Notes: generated by a model from the sequence alone, not told the origin. A stretch of DNA of 12,185 bases from Desulfatitalea sp. (GCA_013041835.1 JABDRH010000421.1:1-12185), one strand, 5' to 3'; positions 1 through 7,064 are shown, counted from the stretch's first letter. Numbers and translations: made by a program.

Positions 1-699
1 GAAGAAGATCTGTGGCGACTCATGGGAATGGGCGCTGACCGGCTTTGCAGAATTGATCTGACCGGGCCCGAAGATGCGCCGGAAGAAATTCCCGGCGCAG
101 TGGACTCCTGGGCCAAGGCCCGGGTCCTGACCCGGGCGGTTAAAACCCTGAAGGGCGACCTTGTATTGTGCGGCAAGGCGTCGCTCGACCGCCAAAACGG
201 CCTGGTGCCAGCCTACATGGCCCATCTGCTCCATTTGCCTTTTCTCGCCGGCATTCTGGATTTGAAATTGACGGATGATCACCATTCCCGCATTACGAAA
301 AACGCCGGAAGGGGACGCCGGGAAATCGTGGATTGCCGGTTACCGGCATTGTTCAGCGTGGACCTGCCACCCGGACCCACACTCAAGCCTGCCTATACTG
401 CCATCCAATCCGCACGCCGGAAAGAGATCATCCAAATGGTCTGCGACACCTACCCCTTGACAGCCAAAACCCGGATATTGGCGACCGCGACACCCAGGCC
501 GCGACCTAAACCCATCCCGGCGCCGGATAGCGCCCTGCCCAGCTTTGTCCGGATCAAACAACTTCTTTCAGGCAGCGTCACGCAAAAAAAAGGCCGACAG
601 GTTACCGGTTCCGCGGAGCGCCTGGTGGAAAAAATCATCAACTTCATGGAACATCATGGCGTCTTGCCGCGTAACGCCGCCGACAAGGCTGTGGATTGA
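1..699 (+). CDS. Electron transfer flavoprotein beta-subunit-like protein (EtfB/FixA family), 5' partial
   Basis: The reading frame is open from base 1, and family similarity (M-G-A-D-R, preceded by in-frame codons) starts before the first in-window Met. The true start therefore lies upstream. About 232 residues are visible, against a usual full length near 250-265. EtfB proteins pair with EtfA, bind AMP/FAD and pass electrons between acyl-CoA dehydrogenases or similar enzymes and the membrane quinone pool. Visible hallmarks are the segment DLVLCGKASLD (the family's nucleotide-binding loop), a LPALFSVDLPPGPTLKPAY stretch matching the family's LPA-VD-EPRYPS region, and a C-terminal AERLVEKI helix. 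The loop is divergent: the usual D-G-D-x-x-Q-V-G-P continues here as D-R-Q-N-G-L-V-P. No etfA follows; the next gene is convergent. The family call is solid, but which dehydrogenase it serves is unknown. Confidence 0.8.
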   Translation, partial: EEDLWRLMGMGADRLCRIDLTGPEDAPEEIPGAVDSWAKARVLTRAVKTLKGDLVLCGKASLDRQNGLVPAYMAHLLHLPFLAGILDLKLTDDHHSRITKNAGRGRREIVDCRLPALFSVDLPPGPTLKPAYTAIQSARRKEIIQMVCDTYPLTAKTRILATATPRPRPKPIPAPDSALPSFVRIKQLLSGSVTQKKGRQVTGSAERLVEKIINFMEHHGVLPRNAADKAVD

Positions 700-803
700 T
701 CATGACAGCGGCTTTGCTGGAAGACTCATTTGAAAACAACACTGAAACCATCTTTTCAAAGACCCGTTTTACGCTCAAGGTCCCCTTTATCAATATTTTA
801 TTG

Positions 804-815
804 CCTGAGCTCAGG
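804..815. repeat. Perfect 12-bp palindrome between convergent genes
   Basis: CCTGAGCTCAGG lies just past the stop of the minus-strand H1-like gene and about 105 bases past the stop of the plus-strand ETF gene. It could form a short hairpin in either transcript. No T-tract follows directly on either strand: the plus-strand T-run only begins about 14 bases later. Calling it a bidirectional terminator would be weak. Confidence 0.3.
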
Positions 816-818
816 ATC

Positions 819-1238
819 TCAATGATTATTTTTTTTATAGACACCGCGTGATACGGTATCAATCAATCCTTTTTGAGTCAGTTTGTACAGTGCATTGCTG
901 ACCTGGCGTGGTGCAAGACCGGCCTTTTCCCTTATTTCTGCAATCGTGGTACCTTCGGCGCTTATCAACCCATGGATAATTTCAAGCAAGCTTCCATTAT
1001 CGCTTGCTTGAGTCGATTCAGCTGCCTTCGGAGCTATTTCCTTAGGGACCACTTTCTTTGCTGCTTTTTTAGCTGTAACCTTTTTTTTGGGGGCTGCCTT
1101 TTTCTTGCCGGCTGTTTCCTTTACAGGCTTTACCTGTACATCCTCTTTTTCAAAGGTATCAGCCACATGTTCCAATTTTTCGGCAAGTGCCAACAGTGCT
1201 TTAGAAATCGAACTTAATTCCTTCATTAGTTTCTTCAT
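819..1238 (-). CDS. Histone H1-like Lys/Ala-rich protein with C-terminal winged-helix domain
   Basis: This 139-residue cytoplasmic protein has three visible parts. Residues 1-35 form an amphipathic, probably coiled-coil helix. Residues about 36-75 are a Lys/Ala/Pro-rich tract with repeated K-K-x-A-A and A-K-K units, resembling histone H1 tails and expected to bind DNA non-specifically. Residues about 80-135 look like a small winged helix: helix, then A-G-L-A-P-R-Q-V-S-N-A-L recognition helix, then K-G-L-I-D and G-V-Y-K wing. The ATG is preceded by AAAGGAGA (1247-1254) at 8-base spacing, which decides this start over the internal Met5. Proteins of this layout are familiar from sulfate-reducing deltaproteobacteria; that is recollection, not a search. 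The likely role is nucleoid organisation or global regulation. It has its own upstream region with a possible promoter. Confidence 0.8.
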   Translation of the reverse strand: MKKLMKELSSISKALLALAEKLEHVADTFEKEDVQVKPVKETAGKKKAAPKKKVTAKKAAKKVVPKEIAPKAAESTQASDNGSLLEIIHGLISAEGTTIAEIREKAGLAPRQVSNALYKLTQKGLIDTVSRGVYKKNNH

Positions 1239-1360
1239 CGAAAAAGTCTCCTTTAAACAGGTAAATAGGCCGAACCAAACTCATGTAGTCCGTTTTTTTA
1301 GCGGCCTTTCAGTATCGCTAAAATACGAAATGTTGCTCTGAATCTTCGGCGAGTTTTCCT

Positions 1361-1388
1361 ATAATAAGACTGTATAAAGATCAAGCAA
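1361..1388 (-). promoter_or_regulatory. Possible sigma70-type promoter for the H1-like gene
   Basis: On the minus strand TTGCTT (1383-1388) and TATTAT (1361-1366) are separated by 16 bases. The -10 matches five of six consensus bases and the -35 only three. It would give a leader of roughly 115 bases before the H1-like ATG. A short inverted repeat, ATACC-7-GGTAT (1391-1407), lies directly upstream of the -35 and could be an operator or the end of the preceding transcript. This is pattern evidence only. Confidence 0.35.
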
Positions 1389-1414
1389 AGATACCTTTGT
1401 TTGGTATGCAATCA

Positions 1415-1720
1415 TCAATTAGAGGGCCTGGCGGTCAGGTTGGCCCACAGCACCTTCAGTTCCAAACCGGTGGGGGCTTTTAACGCTCTTTTGTTTTCCT
1501 GTCTGGTGGCGAACTGAATTTCCGGTGCTCTACTGGAAAACCGATTGCCGGCGGATACGCTTCCGTTGGTGGCATAATACCGCCGCCCTTTAATGAACGC
1601 CTGATGGGGCGCATATCGCTCGACACGCAACTGATTGCCCACTGCAGGGTAAACGGCTTGGTAGTCGCCGGGTCGGACACCACAGAAAATGCGGTAATGG
1701 GCTTGCGAATCATGACTCAT
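1415..1720 (-). CDS. Hypothetical 101-residue basic protein
   Basis: I do not recognise this protein. The start at 1720 is chosen because AAGGAGGG (1725-1732) sits 4 bases before the ATG. A longer reading from a TTG at 1765 has no such site. The 101 residues lack a signal peptide or membrane segment and are rich in Arg, Ala, Tyr and Asn. The middle has R-V-E-R-Y-A-P-H-Q and K-G-R-R-Y-Y-A-T-N-G. It lies 93 bases downstream of the large sulfatase on the same strand, so it may be a tail gene of that transcript, though a weak hairpin lies between. The strong ribosome site and normal codon choice favour a real gene; no function is assigned. Confidence 0.55.
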   Translation of the reverse strand: MSHDSQAHYRIFCGVRPGDYQAVYPAVGNQLRVERYAPHQAFIKGRRYYATNGSVSAGNRFSSRAPEIQFATRQENKRALKAPTGLELKVLWANLTARPSN

Positions 1721-1762
1721 TGCGCCCTCCTTCTCGAAATCATTTATCATCCTTCCATTGTG

Positions 1763-1782
1763 CAAAATGGGCTGCCCCCCAT
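1763..1782 (-). terminator. Weak hairpin after the sulfatase operon
   Basis: On the minus strand, 32 bases past the large sulfatase stop, ATGGG and CCCAT form a 5-bp stem around a 6-base loop (1767-1782), followed directly by TTTTG. Stem and U-tract are both short, so at most it is a leaky terminator that may let some transcription continue into the 101-residue gene. Confidence 0.25.
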
Positions 1783-1813
1783 ATCAAATAATTCTACCAT
1801 AAATAGGGAAAAT

Positions 1814-4150
1814 TCAATTCGCATCAGGGATACGGATAACGACCTTGTCTATCGTGCCGCTGAATGCGTTTTCGCGGTCGTAGTCTTTCGACACCGGTGT
1901 GCCGGTATCCTCTCCGACATCAAAGGTCTCGGACAGGGAATAGAGCACCGGGAGGATCCGGCCGATTTCGCCCTGGCCAACCTGTGCGCCGTTGACAGAA
2001 AGCGTCACCAGACCGGACAAGCCTTCAGCAACCGCGTATTCGGCCTTCAGTTCCACTTTCCCGCTTGGCAATGGCGCATCCGAGCGAACGTAATACCGGT
2101 CCTCGTTATAAGCGTTGAAGGCGTATACCAGCCGGTTGTCGTGGACATAGAAGGCGTATCCGCCATAGAGTCCACCGGCGGCCACCAGCACGCCTTTGGC
2201 GCCACCGTCGGGAATTTTCGCATACGCCGTGATGGTATGGTTGCGGTTCTTGACCTGCGGCGAATAGGGCTCCGAAATCCGTACGGCACCGGGCGGATAG
2301 AAGACAAACTCGTTGCGTTGCGGCGCGAAGTGGCTGTTGGTTTCGGCAATTCGAGAAATGATATTGTCATATAGCGGATAGACATTGTATTTCCATGCAT
2401 CCTCGTCCCAGGCGGCCTGCAGCTCTTCCAGTTTCTCCGGAAATTTGTCTGCAAGGTTGTTTTGTTCTGAAAAGTCTTCGGCAACATGGTAGAGTTCCCA
2501 GACGTCCTTTTCGAACGGAAATGTGCCGCCAGTGTCCCAGGGCATGCGGTTCGCATGGATGGTCACGGCCTTCCAGCCGTCCATATACATGGCCCGGTTA
2601 CCGAGCAACTCGTAGTACTGCCGGGCATGGCGATCCGGCGCATCTTTATCGTTGAACGTATAGGCGAAGCTAGTGCCATCGAAGGGCACCTGTTTGATAC
2701 CGTCGATTTCCTTAAGGGGCTCCAGCCCCAGGGCTTCAAGGATGGTCGGACCAATATCGATGATATGGTGGTACTGATCACGGATTTCCCCTTTCGCCTT
2801 GATGCCGGCAGGCCAGTGCACGATCAGCGGATCCTGCACGCCGCCGTTGTGAACGATCTGCTTGAAGTATTTAAACGGGGTGTTCCCCGCCCACGCCCAA
2901 CCGGCATGGTAGTGGTTGTTGGTTTCCTCCCTTCCCCACTCGTCATAAAAACGGAGATTCGTTGAGAGATCCGCCTGCAGGCCGTTGACAAACAAAACCT
3001 CGTTGTGGGTGCCCGCGAGGCCGCCTTCTGCGCTGGCGCCATTGTCCGAGGTCAGCATGATCAGCGTGTTGTCCAGCTCGCCGATACGTTCCAGGGTTTT
3101 GAGAATCCTGCCGATTTCCATGTCAACATGGTCGAGCTGGGCGGCAAAGGCCTCCATCTGGCGGGCAAACATCTTCTTCTGGTCGTCGCTGAGGTCGACC
3201 CAGGCCTGGATGCCGTCCGGCCGTTGGGTCAGGACCGTTCCGGCGGGGATGATACCCCTTTTTAGTTGCTGCTTGAAGATCATCTCCCGGGCCTTGTCCC
3301 AGCCCATGTCGAACTTACCACGGTATTTCTTCAGATACTCCTCCGGAGCGTGGTGGGGCGTATGCTGGGCGCCCGGGGCCCAGAACATGAAGAACGGCCG
3401 GTCCGGATCGATTGAGGCCTTGCCGGTCAGGTAATGGATCGCCTTGTCGGCCATATCGGTCGACAGGTGATAATCGGGATTGCCGCGAGCCGGCTCAACC
3501 GGTTCGTGGCCCGCATACATGACCGGGGTAAAATTGTTCACATCGGCCGCCATGAAGGTATAGGTGTGGTCGAAGCCGTCATGCGTCGGCCAGTAGGTGT
3601 AGGGCCCGACCTGCTGCACCTGGAAGCCGGGCGTATGGTCCCACTTGCCGATGGCATACGTCGACCAACCGGCTATTTGGGCGTTGCGTGATATCGCCTG
3701 TGCCGACTTCGGAACGCGGCCCGAATACCCGGGAAATCCCATTGCGGTGTTCGCGTGGGATCCCAGCCCGATGGAGTGGTGATTGCGCCCCGCCAGGATC
3801 GCGGCGCGCGATGGCGAGCATAGGGCCGTCGTGTGGAAATTGTTGTAAAGCAAGCCTCCGGCGGCAAGCCGGTCGATATTCGGTGTCTCGACCAAGCCGC
3901 CATAGGCGCCGAGCTGCCCGTAACCCACATCGTCAAGCAGGATAATCAGGACGTTCGGCTCGTCTCCGGTAAAGGTCGGATCTTTTGGCCAGGCCTCGAC
4001 CGAATCCTCGTAGCTCCGGGCGATCTTGCCGTCGAAACCCTCAACGGTTTTGGTTTTGGGGGCGTCCTGGGTGCATGCAAAGCCGGCCCAGGAACCAACC
4101 AACAAGGCAGCAACCCATGTGGCGATTTTAATGGATAAAGGTCTTTTCAT
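1814..4150 (-). CDS. Arylsulfatase, type I (formylglycine) sulfatase, exported, about 780-residue class
   Basis: This 778-residue hydrolase of the alkaline-phosphatase superfamily (sulfatase family PF00884) cleaves sulfate esters. A signal sequence ends G-F-A-C (Cys26), so a lipoprotein is likely although the lipobox is not canonical. Metal ligands appear as D73-D74 (L-L-D-D-V-G-Y-G). The catalytic motif C-S-P-S-R starts at Cys111, which must be oxidised to formylglycine. Later motifs are H-T-P-H-H around 263 and S-D-N-G at 368-371. A C-terminal region (about 620-778) looks like a beta-sandwich, as in other long members such as Pseudomonas AtsA-like enzymes. The usual G-K-W-H is G-K-W-D-H here (168-172). 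AAAGGAGAA precedes the ATG. The gene starts 28 bases after the other sulfatase, so the two are surely co-transcribed. The substrate is unknown. Confidence 0.93.
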   Translation of the reverse strand: MKRPLSIKIATWVAALLVGSWAGFACTQDAPKTKTVEGFDGKIARSYEDSVEAWPKDPTFTGDEPNVLIILLDDVGYGQLGAYGGLVETPNIDRLAAGGLLYNNFHTTALCSPSRAAILAGRNHHSIGLGSHANTAMGFPGYSGRVPKSAQAISRNAQIAGWSTYAIGKWDHTPGFQVQQVGPYTYWPTHDGFDHTYTFMAADVNNFTPVMYAGHEPVEPARGNPDYHLSTDMADKAIHYLTGKASIDPDRPFFMFWAPGAQHTPHHAPEEYLKKYRGKFDMGWDKAREMIFKQQLKRGIIPAGTVLTQRPDGIQAWVDLSDDQKKMFARQMEAFAAQLDHVDMEIGRILKTLERIGELDNTLIMLTSDNGASAEGGLAGTHNEVLFVNGLQADLSTNLRFYDEWGREETNNHYHAGWAWAGNTPFKYFKQIVHNGGVQDPLIVHWPAGIKAKGEIRDQYHHIIDIGPTILEALGLEPLKEIDGIKQVPFDGTSFAYTFNDKDAPDRHARQYYELLGNRAMYMDGWKAVTIHANRMPWDTGGTFPFEKDVWELYHVAEDFSEQNNLADKFPEKLEELQAAWDEDAWKYNVYPLYDNIISRIAETNSHFAPQRNEFVFYPPGAVRISEPYSPQVKNRNHTITAYAKIPDGGAKGVLVAAGGLYGGYAFYVHDNRLVYAFNAYNEDRYYVRSDAPLPSGKVELKAEYAVAEGLSGLVTLSVNGAQVGQGEIGRILPVLYSLSETFDVGEDTGTPVSKDYDRENAFSGTIDKVVIRIPDAN

Positions 4151-4178
4151 AGTCTGCTTCTCCTTTCTTCTAACTGGT

Positions 4179-5726
4179 TCAGTCGCCCACGGCGCCTTCC
4201 TGAAGCTGTTCCATTACCCTGTCCAGATTGAACGAGCCGGGTTTCTGACGCGGGGGAAATTCCTTTAATGTCTCAATAGCTTTCGCCACCTCTGCCTGAA
4301 TCGGTATCGCATGGAAACCGACCTTCTTAGCCCACCACTGATTGTAGCTGTTCGAGTCGGTGTCCGCACGCTCGAAGGGATCGCGGCGCAGGTGGTAGAG
4401 TTTGGGGACCCGCAGGTCCACAAACGGATCCCGCCACACATCAAATTTGCTCGCCCGCTGTTCCGAAAACACGATCTTCCAGTCGCCGTTACGAACGGCC
4501 AGCAACTTGCCGTCATCGCTCACGTAGAAGAACCCGTTACGCGGACTCTTGTCCGTTTTACCGGTCAACAGGTCGAGGATGTTGTGGCCATCCAGGTGGA
4601 CTTTAAAGGTTTTATTCCCGGCGGCGTGTCCCTTTAACAGTTTTTCCTTGATTTTCGTATCACCGACTGCGGCCATAAGGGTCGGCACCCAATCCTGGTG
4701 TGATACGATCTCATTGGTCACCGAACCAGGCTTGATGTGACCGGGCCAACGCACGACTGCCGGAACGCGAAAACCGCCTTCCCAATTGGTGTTCTTTTCA
4801 CCACGGAACGGTGAGATGCCGCCGTCGGGCCATTCGTTGTAATGCGGACCGTTGTCCGTGGAGTATAAAACAATCGTATTGTCGGCAACACCCAATCGGT
4901 CGAGAAGGTTGAGAACCTTGCCGACGTGATTGTCGTGTTCCACCATGCCATCAGAATAGAAATTCCCGCCTTCACCGGAAATACCCTTATTCTTTTCACT
5001 GATGTGCGTGTAGTAATGCATGCGTGAAGCATTAAGCCAGACAAAAAACGGTTTCTTGGCCGAATGGGCTTGCTCGATAAAATCGATAGCCGCATCAGTG
5101 AATTCGTCATCAACGGTTTCCATCCGTTTTTTGGTCAGCGGGCCGGAATCTTCGATTTTGCCGTCCGCTGAAGACTTGATCACGCCACGCGGACCGTATT
5201 TTTTACGGAATTCCGGATCTTTGGGGTAATCTACATCTTCCGGTTCCTCCTCGGCATTGAGATGATACAGGTTCCCGAAGAATTCATCAAAACCGTGATT
5301 TGTGGGCAGATGCTCGTCAAGATCCCCCAGATGGTTTTTGCCGAACTGTCCGGTCATATAGCCATGAGGCTTCAGCAATTCAGCCAGGGTCGGATCTTCA
5401 GGCTGGATACCTTCTTTGGCTCCAGGCAATCCCACCTTGGTGAGCCCGGTTCGGAAAGGATGCTGGCCTGTAATGAATGCCGCGCGTCCCGCTGTACATG
5501 ATTGTTCAGCGTAATAATCCGTAAAGATCATACCCTCCTGAGCAATCCGGTCGATATTCGGGGTTTTATATCCCATCATGCCACGATTATTATAGCTCAA
5601 ATTCCAGTAGCCGATATCATCCCCAAAAATCACCACAATGTTCGGTTTCTTTGCGGCAAATGCCTGGCTGCAGGTGATCGCCATCACAATTGAAATTGCA
5701 GTTACAATTAATTTTTTCTGTCTCAT
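4179..5726 (-). CDS. Sulfatase, type I (formylglycine), Sec-exported, 515 residues
   Basis: This is a second PF00884 sulfatase, in a different subfamily from its neighbour. A Sec signal peptide ends A-F-A-A near residue 25, predicting a periplasmic enzyme. Active-site signs, in order: D36-D37 (F-G-D-D-I-G-Y), C-T-A-G-R at Cys77 (a C-x-A-x-R variant of the formylglycine motif), G-K-N-H-L-G with K130 and H132, S-T-D-N-G with D291-N292, and F-R-G-E-K-N-T-N-W-E-G-G carrying K311. All expected catalytic positions seem present, so the enzyme should be active if matured. The ATG follows AAAGGAGG at about 6 bases. It is the first gene of a two-sulfatase operon. An inverted repeat in its leader ends at the ribosome site. 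The substrate cannot be told from the sequence. Confidence 0.93.
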   Translation of the reverse strand: MRQKKLIVTAISIVMAITCSQAFAAKKPNIVVIFGDDIGYWNLSYNNRGMMGYKTPNIDRIAQEGMIFTDYYAEQSCTAGRAAFITGQHPFRTGLTKVGLPGAKEGIQPEDPTLAELLKPHGYMTGQFGKNHLGDLDEHLPTNHGFDEFFGNLYHLNAEEEPEDVDYPKDPEFRKKYGPRGVIKSSADGKIEDSGPLTKKRMETVDDEFTDAAIDFIEQAHSAKKPFFVWLNASRMHYYTHISEKNKGISGEGGNFYSDGMVEHDNHVGKVLNLLDRLGVADNTIVLYSTDNGPHYNEWPDGGISPFRGEKNTNWEGGFRVPAVVRWPGHIKPGSVTNEIVSHQDWVPTLMAAVGDTKIKEKLLKGHAAGNKTFKVHLDGHNILDLLTGKTDKSPRNGFFYVSDDGKLLAVRNGDWKIVFSEQRASKFDVWRDPFVDLRVPKLYHLRRDPFERADTDSNSYNQWWAKKVGFHAIPIQAEVAKAIETLKEFPPRQKPGSFNLDRVMEQLQEGAVGD

Positions 5727-5737
5727 TCTAACCTCCT

Positions 5738-5783
5738 TTTAGTTAAAAATTAAAAGTAACGACCTATAAACCAGTTAACTAAA
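5738..5783 (-). promoter_or_regulatory. Leader inverted repeat adjoining the sulfatase ribosome-binding site
   Basis: TTTAGTTAA (5738-5746) and TTAACTAAA (5775-5783) are a perfect 9-bp inverted repeat with a 28-base spacer. In the minus-strand mRNA the 3' arm runs straight into AAAGGAGG of the sulfatase start. A stem here could reduce ribosome access; alternatively the arms could be operator half-sites. The arms are AT-rich with one G-C pair, so stability is low and chance occurrence is possible. Confidence 0.35.
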
Positions 5784-5839
5784 GATGGTATTCTCTACGC
5801 CATAGGGTTGGCCAACGCTCCGTAGGTCCAGCTTAAGCA

Positions 5840-6182
5840 CGACTGCTCTGGGCGCCTTCCCCCACCCATCTCCGGATGATGGTGCCCCTCGGCAGATGGC
5901 CTGTGCCGCCCTGTATGGACCCATCGGCCCAGGTTTTAATCAAGGGGATTAAATAAACCGTTCTCATACTGTTTCAATCGCGGCGCGATCTCTTCGAAAT
6001 CAGGAATGGTTGAAAACAAACCACCGACAACCCGCACGGGAAAAGTCGGCGAGTGGGTCGCCTCCTGAAGACCCTCGAGCACGAAAACATTCATGACCGC
6101 AAATTCGGTGGCCGTGGTCTCATTCACACCGTCCCGCCGCAGGGCCACGCTGTTGGCGAATCCACCGTGACCGCTCAGGTGT
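5840..6182 (-). pseudogene. Decayed fragment of a YtcJ-type amidohydrolase, paralogue of the intact neighbour
   Basis: Translated pieces align with residues about 191-360 of the intact amidohydrolase at 7132-8886. The piece H-L-S-G-H-G-G-F-A-N-S matches H-M-S-G-H-A-A-Y-V-N-S. T-T-A-T-E-F-A-V-M-N matches T-T-A-T-E-L-A-M-M-N. F-P-V-R-V and E-E-I-A-P are shared. After a shift of frame near 5949, P-L-I-K-T-W-A-D-G-S matches P-F-I-K-T-W-T-D-G-S. About 55 residues (intact 211-265) are missing internally. A second shift lies near 5891-5900. Roughly half the aligned residues are identical, so this is an old paralogue, not a recent copy. Both termini and the catalytic H-x-H and H-N-D-P regions are absent, so no enzyme can be made. 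Together with the sulfatase leader it fills the stretch from 5727 to 6182. Confidence 0.85.
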
Positions 6183-7007
6183 TTATCGGCCTTTCCGGGG
6201 AAACAAAAACACGACAGAGCATCGGATTCCAAATCCTTCAGGGCTTGATGCGGAATCCTCATACCAATATTTCGGTACAATACCGAAGCTGACCATTTGC
6301 GAGCCGATTTGAGTCACCTTTGACAGAAACACCGCGCACATGCCGGAATCCTGATCGTTTTCATGGTCCAGGGTGTGTTCGAGCTGAATGCCAAGCGTCC
6401 AGCCGCCATGAAATACTCGGGAAAGGAACGGATTCAAGAACGTCGAGGAAATGTCGGCACGGCTGCCGGAGCCGGCGTACGACCCGATATGGTTGGCCAG
6501 GCCGCCATAGGTCCAGGGGCCGGTTTGCTTGAGGACAACGCCCGTTGGACCCGCTCCCCATTTTTCGGTCCCGAGCTCGTCATCCGACGCCGTCGGCAGG
6601 AGCAGCACCGGTCCGACACCCCAGATCAAACCGCTGGGGCCGGGGTGGGGGGAAAAGAAAAGGGATTGGACCGTATCGCTCAGCCCGGTCTTGCTCCCGG
6701 CGCCTGGAACGATATCATCCTGATACATAACCGGGACGATGGTCCGGGAGAGCAGGATCCATTTATTATTGAGTTCAAACGGTATAACGGGCTGAATGTT
6801 GAGTGTGAAACGTTTGCCGTCGTCATTCGGACCGATGTTTGTGTCGTAGTTGAACTGAAACGGAAAACTGGCAAGATCCGCCACAGGGTTGGCAAGCTGT
6901 TTTGCAAGCTCGTCGGCATCATCCTGGGCAACGGCCGGAATTGCAAAAAACATGAGCATCAAACAAAGCGTAACAATAAAAAGAATGGAAAAATCATATA
7001 ATTTCAT
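6183..7007 (-). CDS. Exported outer-membrane beta-barrel-type protein (transporter / 'neuromedin U'-labelled family)
   Basis: The 274-residue product has a clear Sec signal peptide ending A-V-A before Q28. A mature chain with alternating hydrophobic strands follows, and the end F-L-F-P is typical of barrel termini. Motifs N-Y-D-T-N-I-G-P-N-D-D-G, S-L-F-F-S-P, L-L-P-T-A-S-D-D, G-T-E-K-W-G-A-G-P-T and P-W-T-Y-G-G-L-A-N-H match a widespread family usually annotated just as 'transporter' or neuromedin-U-like, distantly related to phenol-degradation MetA-type porins. Members are typically outer-membrane proteins next to hydrolase genes; substrate uptake is an inference. GAGG lies 8 bases before the ATG. 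The stop codon lies at the join with an amidohydrolase remnant, so the last residues (R-K-G-R) may not be the original C-terminus. Confidence 0.8.
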   Translation of the reverse strand: MKLYDFSILFIVTLCLMLMFFAIPAVAQDDADELAKQLANPVADLASFPFQFNYDTNIGPNDDGKRFTLNIQPVIPFELNNKWILLSRTIVPVMYQDDIVPGAGSKTGLSDTVQSLFFSPHPGPSGLIWGVGPVLLLPTASDDELGTEKWGAGPTGVVLKQTGPWTYGGLANHIGSYAGSGSRADISSTFLNPFLSRVFHGGWTLGIQLEHTLDHENDQDSGMCAVFLSKVTQIGSQMVSFGIVPKYWYEDSASSPEGFGIRCSVVFLFPRKGR

Positions 7008-7064
7008 CGTATTAACCTCACAGTTTGAATATTAAAAAAACAAATTCTGATTAATCTCAGGCCG

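Noticed and set aside
702..851. 49-codon plus-strand ORF after the ETF gene as a real gene
   Set aside because: It has no clear ribosome site and no family similarity, and it overlaps the 3' end of the convergent H1-like gene.
849..861. TGATAC-G-GTATCA palindrome, with ATACC/GGTAT repeats at 1391-1407 and 11429-11454, as a shared operator
   Set aside because: Spacing between arms differs at each site (1, 7 and 12 or more bases) and the first lies inside a coding region, so a common regulator is not supported.
1604..2374. 256-codon plus-strand ORF overlapping the large sulfatase end and the 101-residue gene
   Set aside because: It is the antisense shadow of strongly supported minus-strand sulfatase codons and its product shows no recognisable domain.
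5936..6280. 114-codon minus-strand ORF taken as an intact small protein
   Set aside because: Its first 32 codons are out-of-frame sequence of the outer-membrane gene and the rest is an amidohydrolase fragment ended by a frameshift. It is annotated as a pseudogene.
6363..7001. 212-codon plus-strand ORF opposite the outer-membrane gene
   Set aside because: The minus-strand product has a signal peptide and family motifs throughout. The plus-strand frame is its antisense shadow.
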